A stretch of DNA of 64,000 bases, taken from positions 1 through 64,000 of the forward strand of contig NZ_JBQHVU010000014.1 of the NCBI RefSeq assembly GCF_052064335.1. The letters run 5' to 3'. This DNA is from Weimeria sp002480925. Its GTDB lineage: Bacteria > Bacillota > Clostridia > Lachnospirales > Lachnospiraceae. Shown here piece after piece: positions 8,247-17,900 of this stretch. Within the stretch, counting starts at the first letter, position 1. The number at the start of each line of letters is the position of its first letter. The notes under the pieces are model-generated. The model worked only from the letters and a program-made list of their open reading frames with translations, searched no databases and had not been told where the DNA came from. The translations under genes were made by a program, and so were the position numbers.

Positions 8247-8816
8247 TTAATTTGTAAAGCGTCTCATTAGATTTTTAATTATTTCTACTATCGTTAGAAT
8301 AACTACGCAACAAAAGGAATAAAACAATGTGATATTCATCTTCGTGTTCCCAATTTTATAAAACAGCAAAAGCCCAATACTAACAATTACCACAGAAATA
8401 AATTTATGTATCCACTTTTGTTTGGCAGATAAACATATTTTATTGTTACTTATAGGTGCAAATAATATACACATAAGGACAAGTATCAAATACCCTAGTA
8501 CAGTTGGTTTTAAATAGATTATAGCCCACTTATCAAGACAACCGAGAAAAAAGCTACCTAAGATACATGTTAACTGCGTTGGAGCATGAGCACCTCCGGT
8601 ATAATGCCGTAACAATGAAAAGGTAATTACCCAAATTAGGGTATAGCCGAGTGTATGTGATAAAACTCCCCATACGAACAATAACACAATGGTTATAAAA
8701 GTGTTCAAGAAACATTCTAAGCCATATCTGTATATTTCTAATTGATCCGCAGAAACATCCTCCCCTGATAGTTCTGCTAACTTATTAGCAATAGATGTAG
8801 CCCACTGCGTAATCAT
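8247..8816 (-). CDS. agrB: AgrB-type accessory gene regulator membrane endopeptidase
   Basis: 189 residues, the usual AgrB size, with several hydrophobic segments. The AgrB core RHYTGGAHAPTQLTC is present, with the catalytic pair at His77 and Cys84. The enzyme removes the C-terminal tail of the AgrD precursor and forms the thiolactone ring at the membrane. The ATG overlaps the response-regulator stop by 4 bp, so agrC, agrA and agrB form one operon. The agrD gene is displaced past an IS fragment, about 400 bp downstream on the same strand. Confidence 0.92.
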   Translation of the reverse strand: MITQWATSIANKLAELSGEDVSADQLEIYRYGLECFLNTFITIVLLFVWGVLSHTLGYTLIWVITFSLLRHYTGGAHAPTQLTCILGSFFLGCLDKWAIIYLKPTVLGYLILVLMCILFAPISNNKICLSAKQKWIHKFISVVIVSIGLLLFYKIGNTKMNITLFYSFCCVVILTIVEIIKNLMRRFTN

Positions 8817-9547
8817 TCAAAATCCCCGCTTGTATCAAATCTAGTTGTATATTTGGCGAAAGCACTTATCACAGCTTTGGAATAAGAGCGTGCAATTTGT
8901 ATAGTCATATGATTTGACAATTCAATCGTTCCTGATGTAATACGATAGATATGTGCCATATTCACAATATAAGAACGATGAGTTCGGATAAATTCACCTG
9001 GCAAATGGACAATAATCTTATTTAGGGTAGACATTTGTTCATAGCATTTGCCATCTACAGTCAAAATATCAACATAATGTAATCTGCTTGAAAATGTCAA
9101 TATATCTGTGTAGGGAATACTTACAATTTCTCGTTTGTTTCGATAAATGTATGTATTATTAGATAACTCTTTCGCAATATCATCCAAACACAGAAAAAGA
9201 GTATGCTCTTTGACGGGTTTAAGCAAGTAGTTTAAAGCTCTGACTTCATATCCTCGGAATACATATTCTCTAAAGGCTGTTAAAAATACAATAATGCCAT
9301 GATACCCAGATTCCCGAAGGCGTTTAGCGACTTCAATTCCATTCATTTGCCCCATTTGTATGTCAAGAAAAAAAGCTGAAGCCTGTATAGTGGTGCATTC
9401 GGAGTTTTTTGAAAAATACTCTTCGCCCGATCTGTATTCGTTAATTTCAATATCCCAATCATATTGCTGTCCATATTTTCTTATTCCATTTTTCAGTCGT
9501 TCTAATTCAATCACAGAATCTTCCAGTATGGTTATTTTCATTTTCAT
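8813..9547 (-). CDS. agrA: AgrA-like LytTR response regulator
   Basis: 244 residues. An N-terminal receiver domain contains the acidic pocket, phospho-acceptor FFLDIQMGQMNG (Asp near residue 60) and a Lys in LLKPVKEH. The C-terminal half is a LytTR DNA-binding domain, with IPYTDILTF and the FIRTHRSYIVN motif. It overlaps the kinase gene and agrB by 4 bp on either side. LytTR proteins bind paired 9 bp direct repeats, and matching sites lie in both inverted-repeat arms, so this regulator very probably controls both outward promoters. Confidence 0.92.
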   Translation of the reverse strand: MKMKITILEDSVIELERLKNGIRKYGQQYDWDIEINEYRSGEEYFSKNSECTTIQASAFFLDIQMGQMNGIEVAKRLRESGYHGIIVFLTAFREYVFRGYEVRALNYLLKPVKEHTLFLCLDDIAKELSNNTYIYRNKREIVSIPYTDILTFSSRLHYVDILTVDGKCYEQMSTLNKIIVHLPGEFIRTHRSYIVNMAHIYRITSGTIELSNHMTIQIARSYSKAVISAFAKYTTRFDTSGDFE

Positions 9548-10905
9548 AGTAGTTTGTCATTCTCCTTATCTGGTATCATAATATGCACAGAAAAAATTTT
9601 ATTATCGGACGTAATCTGCAATACGCCATCTGCCTTTTCTACAAGCTCTTTTACTCGTCTTATCCCCAGTCCATGTTCTTTTTCTTGTTTGACACTCAAA
9701 ATGTCTCCATGAATGCTATATTTTATCACACCATCATAATTATTTTCAATGTGGATCAGTATCATATTCTGGTAAGGTTTAATATAAAAATAAATGTACG
9801 GCTGCTCGGTTGGATTAGAGCTTATAAGTCTTTCTCCTGCTTCAATGGAATTATTCCATATATTTCCAAGTATGGATGAAAGCTCAACAGAATCAAGCGG
9901 AAAATTTTCGGGAACCATAATAGAGTATTCTGTCTTAATTCCGTGTTTTTCCGCATAATCAAGTTTGGCGGTAAGTATGCAGTCAATAGCAATATTTCCT
10001 GTTGCTATGGTACTTTGCGTAGCTGTAAGAGTGTTATGGTATTGCTCTGTATATGCTATAAGTTCATCCCATTTCTTCTCTTTGGCTAATACGTTGATTG
10101 CATCCACATAAATCTGCATATCGTGTTTCATTTTTCGTAATCGTTCTGTTGTCTCAGATAGGCTATTGAACTCAGTCCTTTCCAGCTCATAAATCTTTTG
10201 TTCTTCCAATAATCGTATGTTTTCTTCTTTTGAATATCCTAGCAGATAAATGTATTGCATCAATGCCAAAAACAAAACAATAAAAAATAGGTTGATAAAA
10301 GAGAGCCTTGCCGAAAACGAAGAATCATCAAATTTATCAACAGATTCTAAGGTCAGCATTAATATGTAGTGTCCGATTGCAAGTCCAGAAATTGCGATAC
10401 AAATATATGCAACTTTTTGGAAAGAGGAAAGAGATATGTCTTTATTTCCAATATAATGAAATAGCAATACAAAAATCGCTATCATTGCCAAGTACAGCAT
10501 AGTAAATGGCTTTCTCAATTCCCCACCTGTTAACAATTCCAAGGATGCTCCTTTATACAGCGATACTGGAATAAAGAATGTAATCTGTTCTGCAACTAAA
10601 CATATAATGGAATATGAGAATCCCCAAAAGATACGGAGAATAAAATTATCACGATAAAACAAAATTGCATATACAATATCTAATACACAAGATGATATCA
10701 GGGTGACATAGGATGATACTCCCATTTTATTGAGCGTACATAAAACAGCAAACTGCATGAATGCAAAAAGAAACATCCAAACTGCCTGATGTTTATAATT
10801 TGCTCGAATATGCAATTTTGTATGGATGAATATTAGAAACAAAGCCAGTTCTAAGAAATCAACAATATATTCCCACATTGAATCAATATATAGCACAGTT
10901 TCCAC
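9544..10905 (-). CDS. agrC: AgrC-like sensor histidine kinase (GHKL family)
   Basis: 453 residues. Six or so hydrophobic segments fill the first ~215 residues, followed by a coiled segment, a phospho-acceptor region (KMKHDMQIYVDAINVL, His in KHD) and a C-terminal GHKL ATPase domain with NIWNNSIEAGE (N-box) and GLGIRRVKELVE (G-box). This is the AgrC/ComD layout of peptide-pheromone receptors. The listed start is GTG, close to an AAGGA site; another GTG at codon 4 is possible. It should sense the AgrD-derived peptide and phosphorylate the LytTR regulator encoded next. Confidence 0.9.
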   Translation of the reverse strand: METVLYIDSMWEYIVDFLELALFLIFIHTKLHIRANYKHQAVWMFLFAFMQFAVLCTLNKMGVSSYVTLISSCVLDIVYAILFYRDNFILRIFWGFSYSIICLVAEQITFFIPVSLYKGASLELLTGGELRKPFTMLYLAMIAIFVLLFHYIGNKDISLSSFQKVAYICIAISGLAIGHYILMLTLESVDKFDDSSFSARLSFINLFFIVLFLALMQYIYLLGYSKEENIRLLEEQKIYELERTEFNSLSETTERLRKMKHDMQIYVDAINVLAKEKKWDELIAYTEQYHNTLTATQSTIATGNIAIDCILTAKLDYAEKHGIKTEYSIMVPENFPLDSVELSSILGNIWNNSIEAGERLISSNPTEQPYIYFYIKPYQNMILIHIENNYDGVIKYSIHGDILSVKQEKEHGLGIRRVKELVEKADGVLQITSDNKIFSVHIMIPDKENDKLL

Positions 10906-10958
10906 TTCCTTAAATCATTTTCAAATATAATTATATCATTAATGAAGTGGGCACACAA

Positions 10959-11158
10959 CATAATATGCTACCGTTCGTGCATTTTGGGCTACCATTCGTG
11001 CATAGAGGGATTAAAAAAATAAATACTCTGTTATATTAGGCACATATCATGGTAAACAAGTAAAGTTACCCGGAATTGCCAGACAATTAAGAAAGCGAGG
11101 TGATAACTATGGACAATAAACAAGTGAACAAGGCACTCCAGAAAAGTGCCCGTCTCGT
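10959..11158. repeat. Right arm of the ~200 bp inverted repeat
   Basis: Inverted copy of 7785-7985. It preserves the operator, promoter and first codons of agrD with an intact ATG and a good GAGG ribosome site. The two arms enclose about 2.97 kb containing the IS3 fragment, agrB, agrA and agrC. Recombination between them would invert that block. Confidence 0.9.
10970..11037 (+). promoter_or_regulatory. Second LytTR operator and promoter, facing right
   Basis: Direct repeats ACCGTTCGT (10970-10978) and ACCATTCGT (10991-10999) are separated by 12 bp, followed 32 bp later by a TATATT -10 box (11032-11037). This is the mirror copy of the leftward promoter and would transcribe the decayed second agrD. 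Confidence 0.72.
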
Positions 11159-11229
11159 GTAACGATCGTTATTTGCCTGACCTTTATGCGGAACCGGAGG
11201 TTTCCTATGAAAAAAAACTATTGCATTAA
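11109..11229 (+). pseudogene. Decayed second agrD-like peptide gene
   Basis: An ATG with a good GAGG site opens a frame that matches the first copy for 17 codons and then meets TAA at 11160. In the frame entered one base earlier, the sequence continues as CNDRYLPDLYAEPEVSYEK, which resembles an AgrD recognition tail (compare LYEPKVPTQLK in the other copy). It looks as if the amphipathic middle was deleted out of frame. The first half alone could still be expressed as a 17-residue peptide, but no ring-forming Cys would be included. Confidence 0.5.
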
Positions 11230-11360
11230 GTATATGCACACTCGTTCTTTCGTTGATATGTATAGGAATCGTAAAGATTTCCAATTATGATATTAGAAAA
11301 TTCGGTGATCTTGAAAAGACACATTGTGTTACATTAGTTGAAAAGCTTAAGCTGTGTTAA
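11207..11360 (+). pseudogene. Small membrane peptide gene with an A8-tract frameshift
   Basis: A good GGAGG site precedes an ATG followed by eight A residues. As written the frame ends after 25 codons. With seven A residues it would encode about 50 residues: a hydrophobic N-terminal segment (TIALSICTLVLSLICIGIV) and a short polar tail ending near 11360. The homopolymer position makes a real or phase-variable frameshift plausible. It directly follows the decayed agrD on the same strand. Function unknown. Confidence 0.4.
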
Positions 11361-11365
11361 TTGCT

Positions 11366-11392
11366 GCAGGCATATGGGATCCATATGCCTGC
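11366..11392. terminator. Perfect 12 bp hairpin between converging genes
   Basis: GCAGGCATATGG and its complement are separated by a 3 nt loop (GAT). It lies between the rightward small peptide gene and the leftward hydrolase gene. No T-run follows on either strand, so it is a weak terminator candidate at best. Confidence 0.4.
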
Positions 11393-11399
11393 TTATGAC

Positions 11400-12377
11400 C
11401 TAGTTCTGATAATCTATGTCTGATGATGTCTTCAGCGGGTAGGAAATAAGAGCAGCGGAGTCAAGATCTTCATGGTGCATGTCTATTGCACAGATGCGGC
11501 TGTTGTCATAGGTGCGGTAGTAGTATATGCCCTTGTCCATGTTGCAGCAAGAGGAATAGATCGTGATCTCGTATTTGCCATTGCCTAAGTCGCAGCATCC
11601 TCGCTGCTGTTCAACGGAACCAAGAATATGGAAAAACTGGCTGACGGAGGAGGCTTCAGAATCATCTGAGATAGAATTCATACGTGTAAAGGCAACCTTT
11701 ACAAAGCGTGAACCGGAGGATAAGTCTCCCGGTATCCCGATACCTCCCATACCGCGGCTGTATTCATCAAGGGAAAGCCCCTTGGCAAAGGTGCTTTCGC
11801 CAGCAGCTGCCGACACACCCCGGTAGTCATTAAGCCTGAATAGCTGGATGTCGAATGTAGGATTGTTTGTCATTACTCCTACAGGATTTTCATATATGTG
11901 CAGACCATCTTTTACCGATTCAACAACGATCTGTCCGGTCTGGTCCGCTATCATCCAGTGAAGGGGCGTTATAGGAAGCTCCTTACTGAATGGGATACCA
12001 ACAAGCCTTATTCTCTCAAGAAGCTTCCTGGCATCATCTAATGTCTTGCACTGTCCCAGTACCCATGGGATAAACTCAAACGGAGCTACTTCATCCTTAT
12101 CATCATCACAGGGCTTCCCGAAATATCCGTTTCCCGGGAAATTGAGCCCTGCCATTGAAAGACCGAATTCGTTAGTCGCATCGTAGTACAGGGGAAAACC
12201 CTCGCATACAAAGGCCATGCCGATAATAGCGTGGTGAGTCTTCATCGTATTATTTTTACGGAATGGTATGGGAAAATTTCTCGGAGTGATAGTAACGGAC
12301 TCCTGATATGAGAATTCGAGATCAAGATTTCTTCCGAAATAATGATCAGCTGTCTGATATGTGACACATGTACACAT
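11400..12377 (-). CDS. Choloylglycine hydrolase family enzyme (bile salt hydrolase-like)
   Basis: 325 residues, the standard length for the Ntn-hydrolase family that includes bile salt hydrolases and penicillin V acylases. The nucleophile Cys2 is exposed after Met removal (MCTCVTYQT), and family residues Arg16 and Asp19 appear in FGRNLDLE, with NEFGLSMAGLNFPG further on. It would cleave the amide bond of conjugated bile acids or related N-acyl substrates in the cytoplasm. An AAGGAGG site lies before the ATG. It appears monocistronic. Substrate preference cannot be read from sequence alone. Confidence 0.88.
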   Translation of the reverse strand: MCTCVTYQTADHYFGRNLDLEFSYQESVTITPRNFPIPFRKNNTMKTHHAIIGMAFVCEGFPLYYDATNEFGLSMAGLNFPGNGYFGKPCDDDKDEVAPFEFIPWVLGQCKTLDDARKLLERIRLVGIPFSKELPITPLHWMIADQTGQIVVESVKDGLHIYENPVGVMTNNPTFDIQLFRLNDYRGVSAAAGESTFAKGLSLDEYSRGMGGIGIPGDLSSGSRFVKVAFTRMNSISDDSEASSVSQFFHILGSVEQQRGCCDLGNGKYEITIYSSCCNMDKGIYYYRTYDNSRICAIDMHHEDLDSAALISYPLKTSSDIDYQN

Positions 12378-12537
12378 GGTATGCCTCCTTTTGGTCTGAT
12401 TGGTATTAACTCTTATACACCCATATTTTAATCCAATATCAGAAGTAATACAAGCATTTCTATATGGCCGGACATTCTCTGGGAGGAGCCATGGCGGGGA
12501 ATTTTGCGGCAGAGCATAAGAATATCGTATATTCCTG

Positions 12538-12566
12538 TTGAAATAGTCTGCGCTAAAATTTATAAT
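12538..12566 (+). promoter_or_regulatory. Sigma-A-type promoter for the ExoIII gene
   Basis: TTGAAA (12538-12543), 17 bp, TATAAT (12561-12566), located 33 bp before the start codon. Confidence 0.75.
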
Positions 12567-12598
12567 TAAGGGAAAACAAAAGAAAGTCAGGAGTTAGA

Positions 12599-13423
12599 AT
12601 GAAGTTCATTTCGTGGAATATAGATTCGCTAAATGCGGCTCTTACATCGGATTCAGATAGAGCTGCGCTTTCAAGGCAGGTGCTTTCTACGATCGCTGGA
12701 GAGGATCCTGATGTCATTGCCATCCAGGAGACCAAGCTTTCGGTAGCCGGTCCGAATAAGAAGCAGGATGCAGCCCTGAAGGAATTTTTCCCGGGATATC
12801 AGGTGGAATGGGTCTCTTCACAGCCACCGGCCAGGAAGGGCTATGCCGGGACCATGGTACTTTTCAGGGAAGGCATGGAGGCAAAGACCACGGCTCCAAG
12901 GATCGGAGCACCGGATACAATGGACTATGAGGGCAGGATCCTGACAGTTGATTTCGGTGATTATTATTTTGTGAATGTATATACTCCAAATGCAGGGAGC
13001 GAGCTGAAGCGACTTGCAGACAGACAGATCTGGGATAAGCTCTATGCTGATTATCTGGCCTCTCTGGATAGTAAGAAACCAGTGATAGCCTGTGGCGATT
13101 TCAACTGCGCGCATGAGGAGATAGATCTGGCTCATCCGGAGAATAACCATTTTTCTGCAGGGTTTACAGACGAGGAGAGGGAGGGCTTTACCAACCTTTT
13201 GAACAGAGGCTTTGTTGATACCTTCCGTTTGCTTCATGGAGATATTCCATCGGTATATTCCTGGTGGGCTCAGCGTATCAGGACCTCGAAGATCAATAAT
13301 TCGGGCTGGAGGATCGATTATTTCCTTGTGAGCGATCGTATAAAGGAGCGGGTAAGGCGGTCCGAAATGCTTGACTCCGGTCCAAGGCAGGACCATACAC
13401 CGCTTGTTCTGGAAATGGATTAA
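12599..13423 (+). CDS. xth: Exodeoxyribonuclease III / AP endonuclease
   Basis: 274 residues of the exonuclease-endonuclease-phosphatase fold. Visible family motifs are FISWNIDSL at the start, IAIQETKLS (metal-binding Glu), FVNVYTPNAG, CGDFNCAHEEID and the C-terminal SWW...RIDYFLVS and DHTPLVLEM (catalytic Asp-His). It nicks DNA at abasic sites and trims 3' ends during base excision repair. An AGGAG site precedes the ATG. The following YjbR-MGMT gene begins within ~15-30 bp, so two DNA-repair functions share a transcript. Confidence 0.94.
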   Translation: MKFISWNIDSLNAALTSDSDRAALSRQVLSTIAGEDPDVIAIQETKLSVAGPNKKQDAALKEFFPGYQVEWVSSQPPARKGYAGTMVLFREGMEAKTTAPRIGAPDTMDYEGRILTVDFGDYYFVNVYTPNAGSELKRLADRQIWDKLYADYLASLDSKKPVIACGDFNCAHEEIDLAHPENNHFSAGFTDEEREGFTNLLNRGFVDTFRLLHGDIPSVYSWWAQRIRTSKINNSGWRIDYFLVSDRIKERVRRSEMLDSGPRQDHTPLVLEMD

Positions 13424-13436
13424 GAGCTGCATCTTT

Positions 13437-14078
13437 ATGAGGTGGATGATGATCACAGGTAGGCAGCAGGCGCTTGATTTTGGTTTATCCTTCCCGGATA
13501 CCTATCAGGATGCGCCATTTCATGATGATAACTGGCAGCTTGTCAGATATAAATGCAATAAAAAGGCCTTTCTATGGACCTATGAGAAAAACGGATTCAT
13601 AAATCTTAATGTAAAGGTCGACCCGGACAAGGCTCTTTTCTGGCGTGATATGTACCAGTCGGTTGTCCCTGGATACCATCTGAACAAGGATCACTGGAAT
13701 ACCATCATACTGGACGGGACTGTTCCTGACGACGATATAAGGCAGATGATAGCTGACAGCTATGATGCCATCTCTTTTAGCCCTGCAAGACGGATCTATG
13801 AGGCAGTTAAACGGATCCCAAGGGGATGCGTGGCTACATACGGACAGGTCGCCCGTATGGCAGGCGATCCGGGAATGGCAAGAGCAGTCGGAAACGCTCT
13901 CCACAGGAATCCTGATCCGGATAATATCCCATGCTACAGGGTCGTGAACTCTAAGGGGCAGCTGGCGGAGAAGTTTGCATTTGGCGGAGAAGGCAGGCAG
14001 GAAGAGCTGCTTCGCTCGGAGGGAGTTTTGGTCACAGACGGAAAAGTAGACCTGGATAGGTTCGGATGGAAAGAATAA
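13437..14078 (+). CDS. MmcQ/YjbR-like domain fused to an alkyltransferase (MGMT) domain
   Basis: About 213 residues. The N-terminal ~110 match the MmcQ/YjbR fold (ALDFGLSFPDTYQDAPFHDD, then NWQLVRYKCNKKAFLW). The C-terminal ~95 are the DNA-binding domain of O6-alkylguanine alkyltransferase, with GCVATYGQVARMAG, the helix-turn-helix and an active-site motif IPCYRVV (Cys near residue 166). The usual PCHRVV His is Tyr here; the Cys is kept, so methyl transfer is possible. The start could be 13437 or Met codons at 13446 or 13449. It follows the ExoIII gene, supporting an alkylation-repair role. Confidence 0.82.
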   Translation: MRWMMITGRQQALDFGLSFPDTYQDAPFHDDNWQLVRYKCNKKAFLWTYEKNGFINLNVKVDPDKALFWRDMYQSVVPGYHLNKDHWNTIILDGTVPDDDIRQMIADSYDAISFSPARRIYEAVKRIPRGCVATYGQVARMAGDPGMARAVGNALHRNPDPDNIPCYRVVNSKGQLAEKFAFGGEGRQEELLRSEGVLVTDGKVDLDRFGWKE

Positions 14079-14079
14079 T

Positions 14080-14574
14080 ATGGCTGAAAAGGTGTATAAC
14101 AGACTTGAAATAAGGCTTGCTGAGAAAAAGGATATAAAGAGAATAGGAGAGCTTCTGGAACAGGTTAACAGGATCCATCACGATATCAGGCCGGATCTGT
14201 TCAGGCTTGGAAGAAAGTATTCGGAAAGGGAACTTGAGAAGATCATAGGAGATAAGTCGACTCCTGTGTTTGTCGTTACAGATAGAGAAGACGGTATGCT
14301 GATCGGCTACTGTATGACCAGGCTTATAGAGATAAAGGACGATCAGATCAGGACGGATATAAGGACCATATACATAGACGATCTCTGTGTTGATACAGCT
14401 TTTCGTGGCAGGCATGCAGGACTGGCGCTATATGAGGCAGTGAAGGAATTCGCCAGAAGAAATAGCTGCCAGAACGTAACGCTACATGTCTGGGAAGGAA
14501 ACGATGGGGCCAGAGCCTTCTATGAGACAATGGGTATGAAGCCTATGTATACATGTATGGAGGAGAAGCTATAG
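14080..14574 (+). CDS. GNAT family N-acetyltransferase
   Basis: 164 residues with the GNAT fold. The N-terminus VYNRLEIRLAEKKDIKRIGE is typical of the first strand and helix. The acetyl-CoA-binding motif A appears as IDDLCVDTAFRGRHAGLALYEAV (R/Q-x-x-G-x-G/A type), followed by the VTLHVWEGNDGARAFYETMG strand-helix of motif B. It starts 1 bp after the YjbR-MGMT gene, so it is probably the third gene of the repair operon. The acetylated substrate is unknown. Confidence 0.85.
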   Translation: MAEKVYNRLEIRLAEKKDIKRIGELLEQVNRIHHDIRPDLFRLGRKYSERELEKIIGDKSTPVFVVTDREDGMLIGYCMTRLIEIKDDQIRTDIRTIYIDDLCVDTAFRGRHAGLALYEAVKEFARRNSCQNVTLHVWEGNDGARAFYETMGMKPMYTCMEEKL

Positions 14575-14908
14575 GGGCAGCGGATAGCAAAGCCTCAAAC
14601 CTCATCAGTTTCCTCTTCTCCTTTCATTCTGCCGTATTTTCTGGCAAATTTCCCTGACTATCCCTGCTTTCAAATATATTTCAATTTTTATAATGAACTA
14701 TTGGAAGTGTCTTTTCGACAGGAATGCTGAATGTGTTTTTATTTAGGTAAAAGATTTTCTCCTGAAAGGAATATGTTTCTAAGAAAATTGATATATTATT
14801 TTCGGATCAGTCAATTTATACTGATACAGTAAGGCATATTGGCCCGTCCGAAAAGGGGAAAGCGGTAGTAGAACAGGCAGGGCCCTAAGTGCTGGAAGGA
14901 GGTTATTT
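14575..14908. other. 334 bp intergenic region before the amylase gene
   Basis: No gene seen. It contains a possible -10 box (TATAAT, 14689-14694) without a convincing -35, and a palindromic pair ATCAGT (14806-14811) / ACTGAT (14820-14825) that could be an operator. The strong ribosome site GGAAGGAGG at the right edge serves the TTG start of the amylase gene. Confidence 0.4.
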
Positions 14909-17900
14909 TTGAAACGAGGAAATGAGACAGGGAAGGTAAGGAGCAGGCTTCTGGGGCTTATCCTGGCGCTTGCCATGGCGGTCACACTGCTGCCAGGGAC
15001 GCTGCTTTCCGGAATTGCAGCAACAGAGGGTGCATCCAAGGGGATCAGGCTCTATATCAAGCTTGTGGATGGACAGACAGCGAAGTCGGTCTATGTGAAC
15101 TCATGGGGAGGTGAGGTCGAATCAGACAGCACCAATGCGAAGGTTCCGACAGGCTGGGGAACTACCAAGGTATATGGTCTTTTATCAGATGGTGTTTCGG
15201 GCTTCGGCTATGTAGATCTTACGAGCGATAAACTTGAAGGAATGCAGCTTGTGACTCTTGATAATTCAGGAACTGCAAAGACACAGGCTGATATATGGAA
15301 TCCCGCTGTCCTTAAGGCAGGAGTAGACAAGGTCTATTATGACCAGAAAACAGCTAAATGGTACAAGGACCAGTCGCTTACTGAGGAAATAAAGGCAGCT
15401 GAGGTAAAGAATGTCTTTGTGCTTGCCGGTACTCTTCCTGGAGCAGGCTGGAAAGCATCAGCTTCAGATAATGAGGCAAATACTTTTAAAGCGGCAGAAG
15501 AAAATAAGTTCTCGATCAGCTATGAGCTTTCGGCAGGTAAATACGAGTTCAAGGTCCTTCAGGATCCTGACAACAAGGGATGGAAGCTGCCATGGAATGT
15601 TCAGGGTCTTAAAACCGGAGACGGCGGTAATTCTATACTTACTGTTGATAAGCCTTCAAAGCTTACCCTCTCTCTTGACGCGACAGATACAGACAAGAAG
15701 GTCAATGTAAGTCTTGCGGGGATAAAGAGCCTTGTATTCGATTCTCAGCCTGCTCAGGTAGTTGCCGGAGAGACTGTCTCACTTGATACTGATGCGGTCT
15801 ACTACAACGGGAGTGACGATAAGGGAGAGCAGGTAAAGGTTTCCTATACTCTTGAGGATGGAGTCAGGGGAGCTTCGATAACAGACGGGAATCTGTCGGT
15901 AGATAAGGACTTCTCGGATGATTCAGTTACAGTAGTTGCGGCATACGGCGATTACACGCAGAAGGTTACCATACCGGTAGTAGCAAAGGAATATAAGGTA
16001 AAGATAAACTTCTACAACCAGGACTGGGATGTGACAAAATCTGATATCTACATTTGGAAAGTTGGTAGTAGTAGTCAGAATACGACAGTAGCCCTGAGCG
16101 GGACAGTAGAGGATAAGGAAAACGGTATCACCTGGGCAAGTGGTACAGTGACCCTGCCTTATAATGAGCTTGGTCTTATCGCAAGAAAGACAGCAGGCAC
16201 CTGGGCTGCCGGTCAGGACGGCGACCATTCATTTACTATTCCTGAGGATAAGACAGAGATTACCCTCTGGTATGTATTTGGCAAGGATCCAGTTACTGAA
16301 AAGCCTGAGGTAGAGACTCACGCTTCCCGTTATCTGGACTTTACATATACGAATACAGCAGCCAAAAAGCCGTTTTTCTACAGCTGGTCTATAAATGATA
16401 CGACTAAGTTCCTTCTGGATAAGCAGGAGGATGGCAGCTGGCATAAGAGGATAAAGATCCCTTACGGCGTGACGGATGTGAAATTTGTTCTGGGACTTGA
16501 CGATTCCGCAAGTGACTGGGTAAAGGACGGCGGAGATCACGAGATCTCGTTTACAGCTGATCAGAATCTGATATTTGTAAGGCTTGATAAGGGCAGTGAG
16601 CCGGTGCTTTCGGCGCCTCTTAACAAGGGATACGAGATCGACACAGCAAAGAAGAAGGTCAACTATTACTATAGAGATGATCAGGCTCTGCTCGACGACT
16701 CGCTTTCCTCGAAGAAGATTTCGCTCGAGATAGAAGGAAAGAGCAGCATTGACCTGACCTATGATCAGGCAGACAAGCGCTTCGAGGGATCAGCTCCTCT
16801 TGAGGAAGGAAGGACAAAGTACCGTTACAGTGTGGATGGTAAGGCGCTAACAGACGCCTTCAATGAGAATAGGACAGATGACGGATATTCATACTTTGAC
16901 TACTACAGGCCTGACATTACTGTAAAGGCAGTATCAGACAAGGGGAGCCTGAATTATAACACAAACGATGTCATAAGGCTCATTGTGGACCAGAAGAATA
17001 TTTCAGAAACTAATCCGAAAGCAGAGATAAAAAGCGCATATGTTGATGCCAGCGCTCTTGGGGCAGGAAAAAGACAGATAGATCCTGATAACCTTGCTGT
17101 AACGATTGCCTGCACAGAGGATATAAAGGAAGGAAGCTATGAGCTTCCGGTATCAGTTATAGACCAGTTTGGCAACAGCTATTCGACTACAGTCACTGAA
17201 AAGGTGACAAAGAGGACGAAGTCAGGCGCTGCGGATGATTTCGACTGGGATGAGGCGACGATCTACTTTATGGTTACAGATCGTTTCTTCGATGGAGACA
17301 GCTCAAACGATGCAGCAAATGATCAGTTCCTTACTGACGAGGAGAAAAAAGAAGGGATCACCACCTATGGCAAAAACGCAGGACTCTATCATGGAGGCGA
17401 TTTCAAGGGTATTGAGAACAAGCTTGATTATCTTAAAGATCTGGGAATAAATACCATCTGGATCACTCCGGTAGTGCAGAATATTCCTGGAGTAAAGGTT
17501 GGAGCAGATAATCATGGAGACGATGTCCCGTACAATTCAGCCTACCATGGATACTGGGCAAGTGATTTCACGAAGTTAAATCCGGCTCTTGGAACAGATG
17601 CTGACTTTAAGAGCATGATAGACAAGGCTCATTCCAAGGGAATAAAGATCATGGTGGACATGGTCGTAAATCATGCAGGCTATGGCACAAAGAGCACCTT
17701 TGGCTCCATGCTCCGTTCAGGAGATGATATAGTAAAAGGAGATGACCAGAAGTCAAGCCTTTCGGATCTGCCTGATTTCAAGACAGAGGATAAGTCTGTA
17801 AGGGATAAGCTTGTCGCATGGCAGAGTGCCTGGGTGGAAAAGTTCGGGATCGACTATTTCCGTGTCGATACTGTAAAGCATGTGGATCTCGCTACCTGGC

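Noticed and set aside
11087..11284. A 65-codon minus-strand frame over the right repeat arm
   Set aside because: It runs opposite to the promoter and agrD remnant, with no ribosome site or recognisable features.
12818..13456. A 212-codon minus-strand frame opposite the ExoIII gene
   Set aside because: Shadow of a clearly conserved gene, with no family features.
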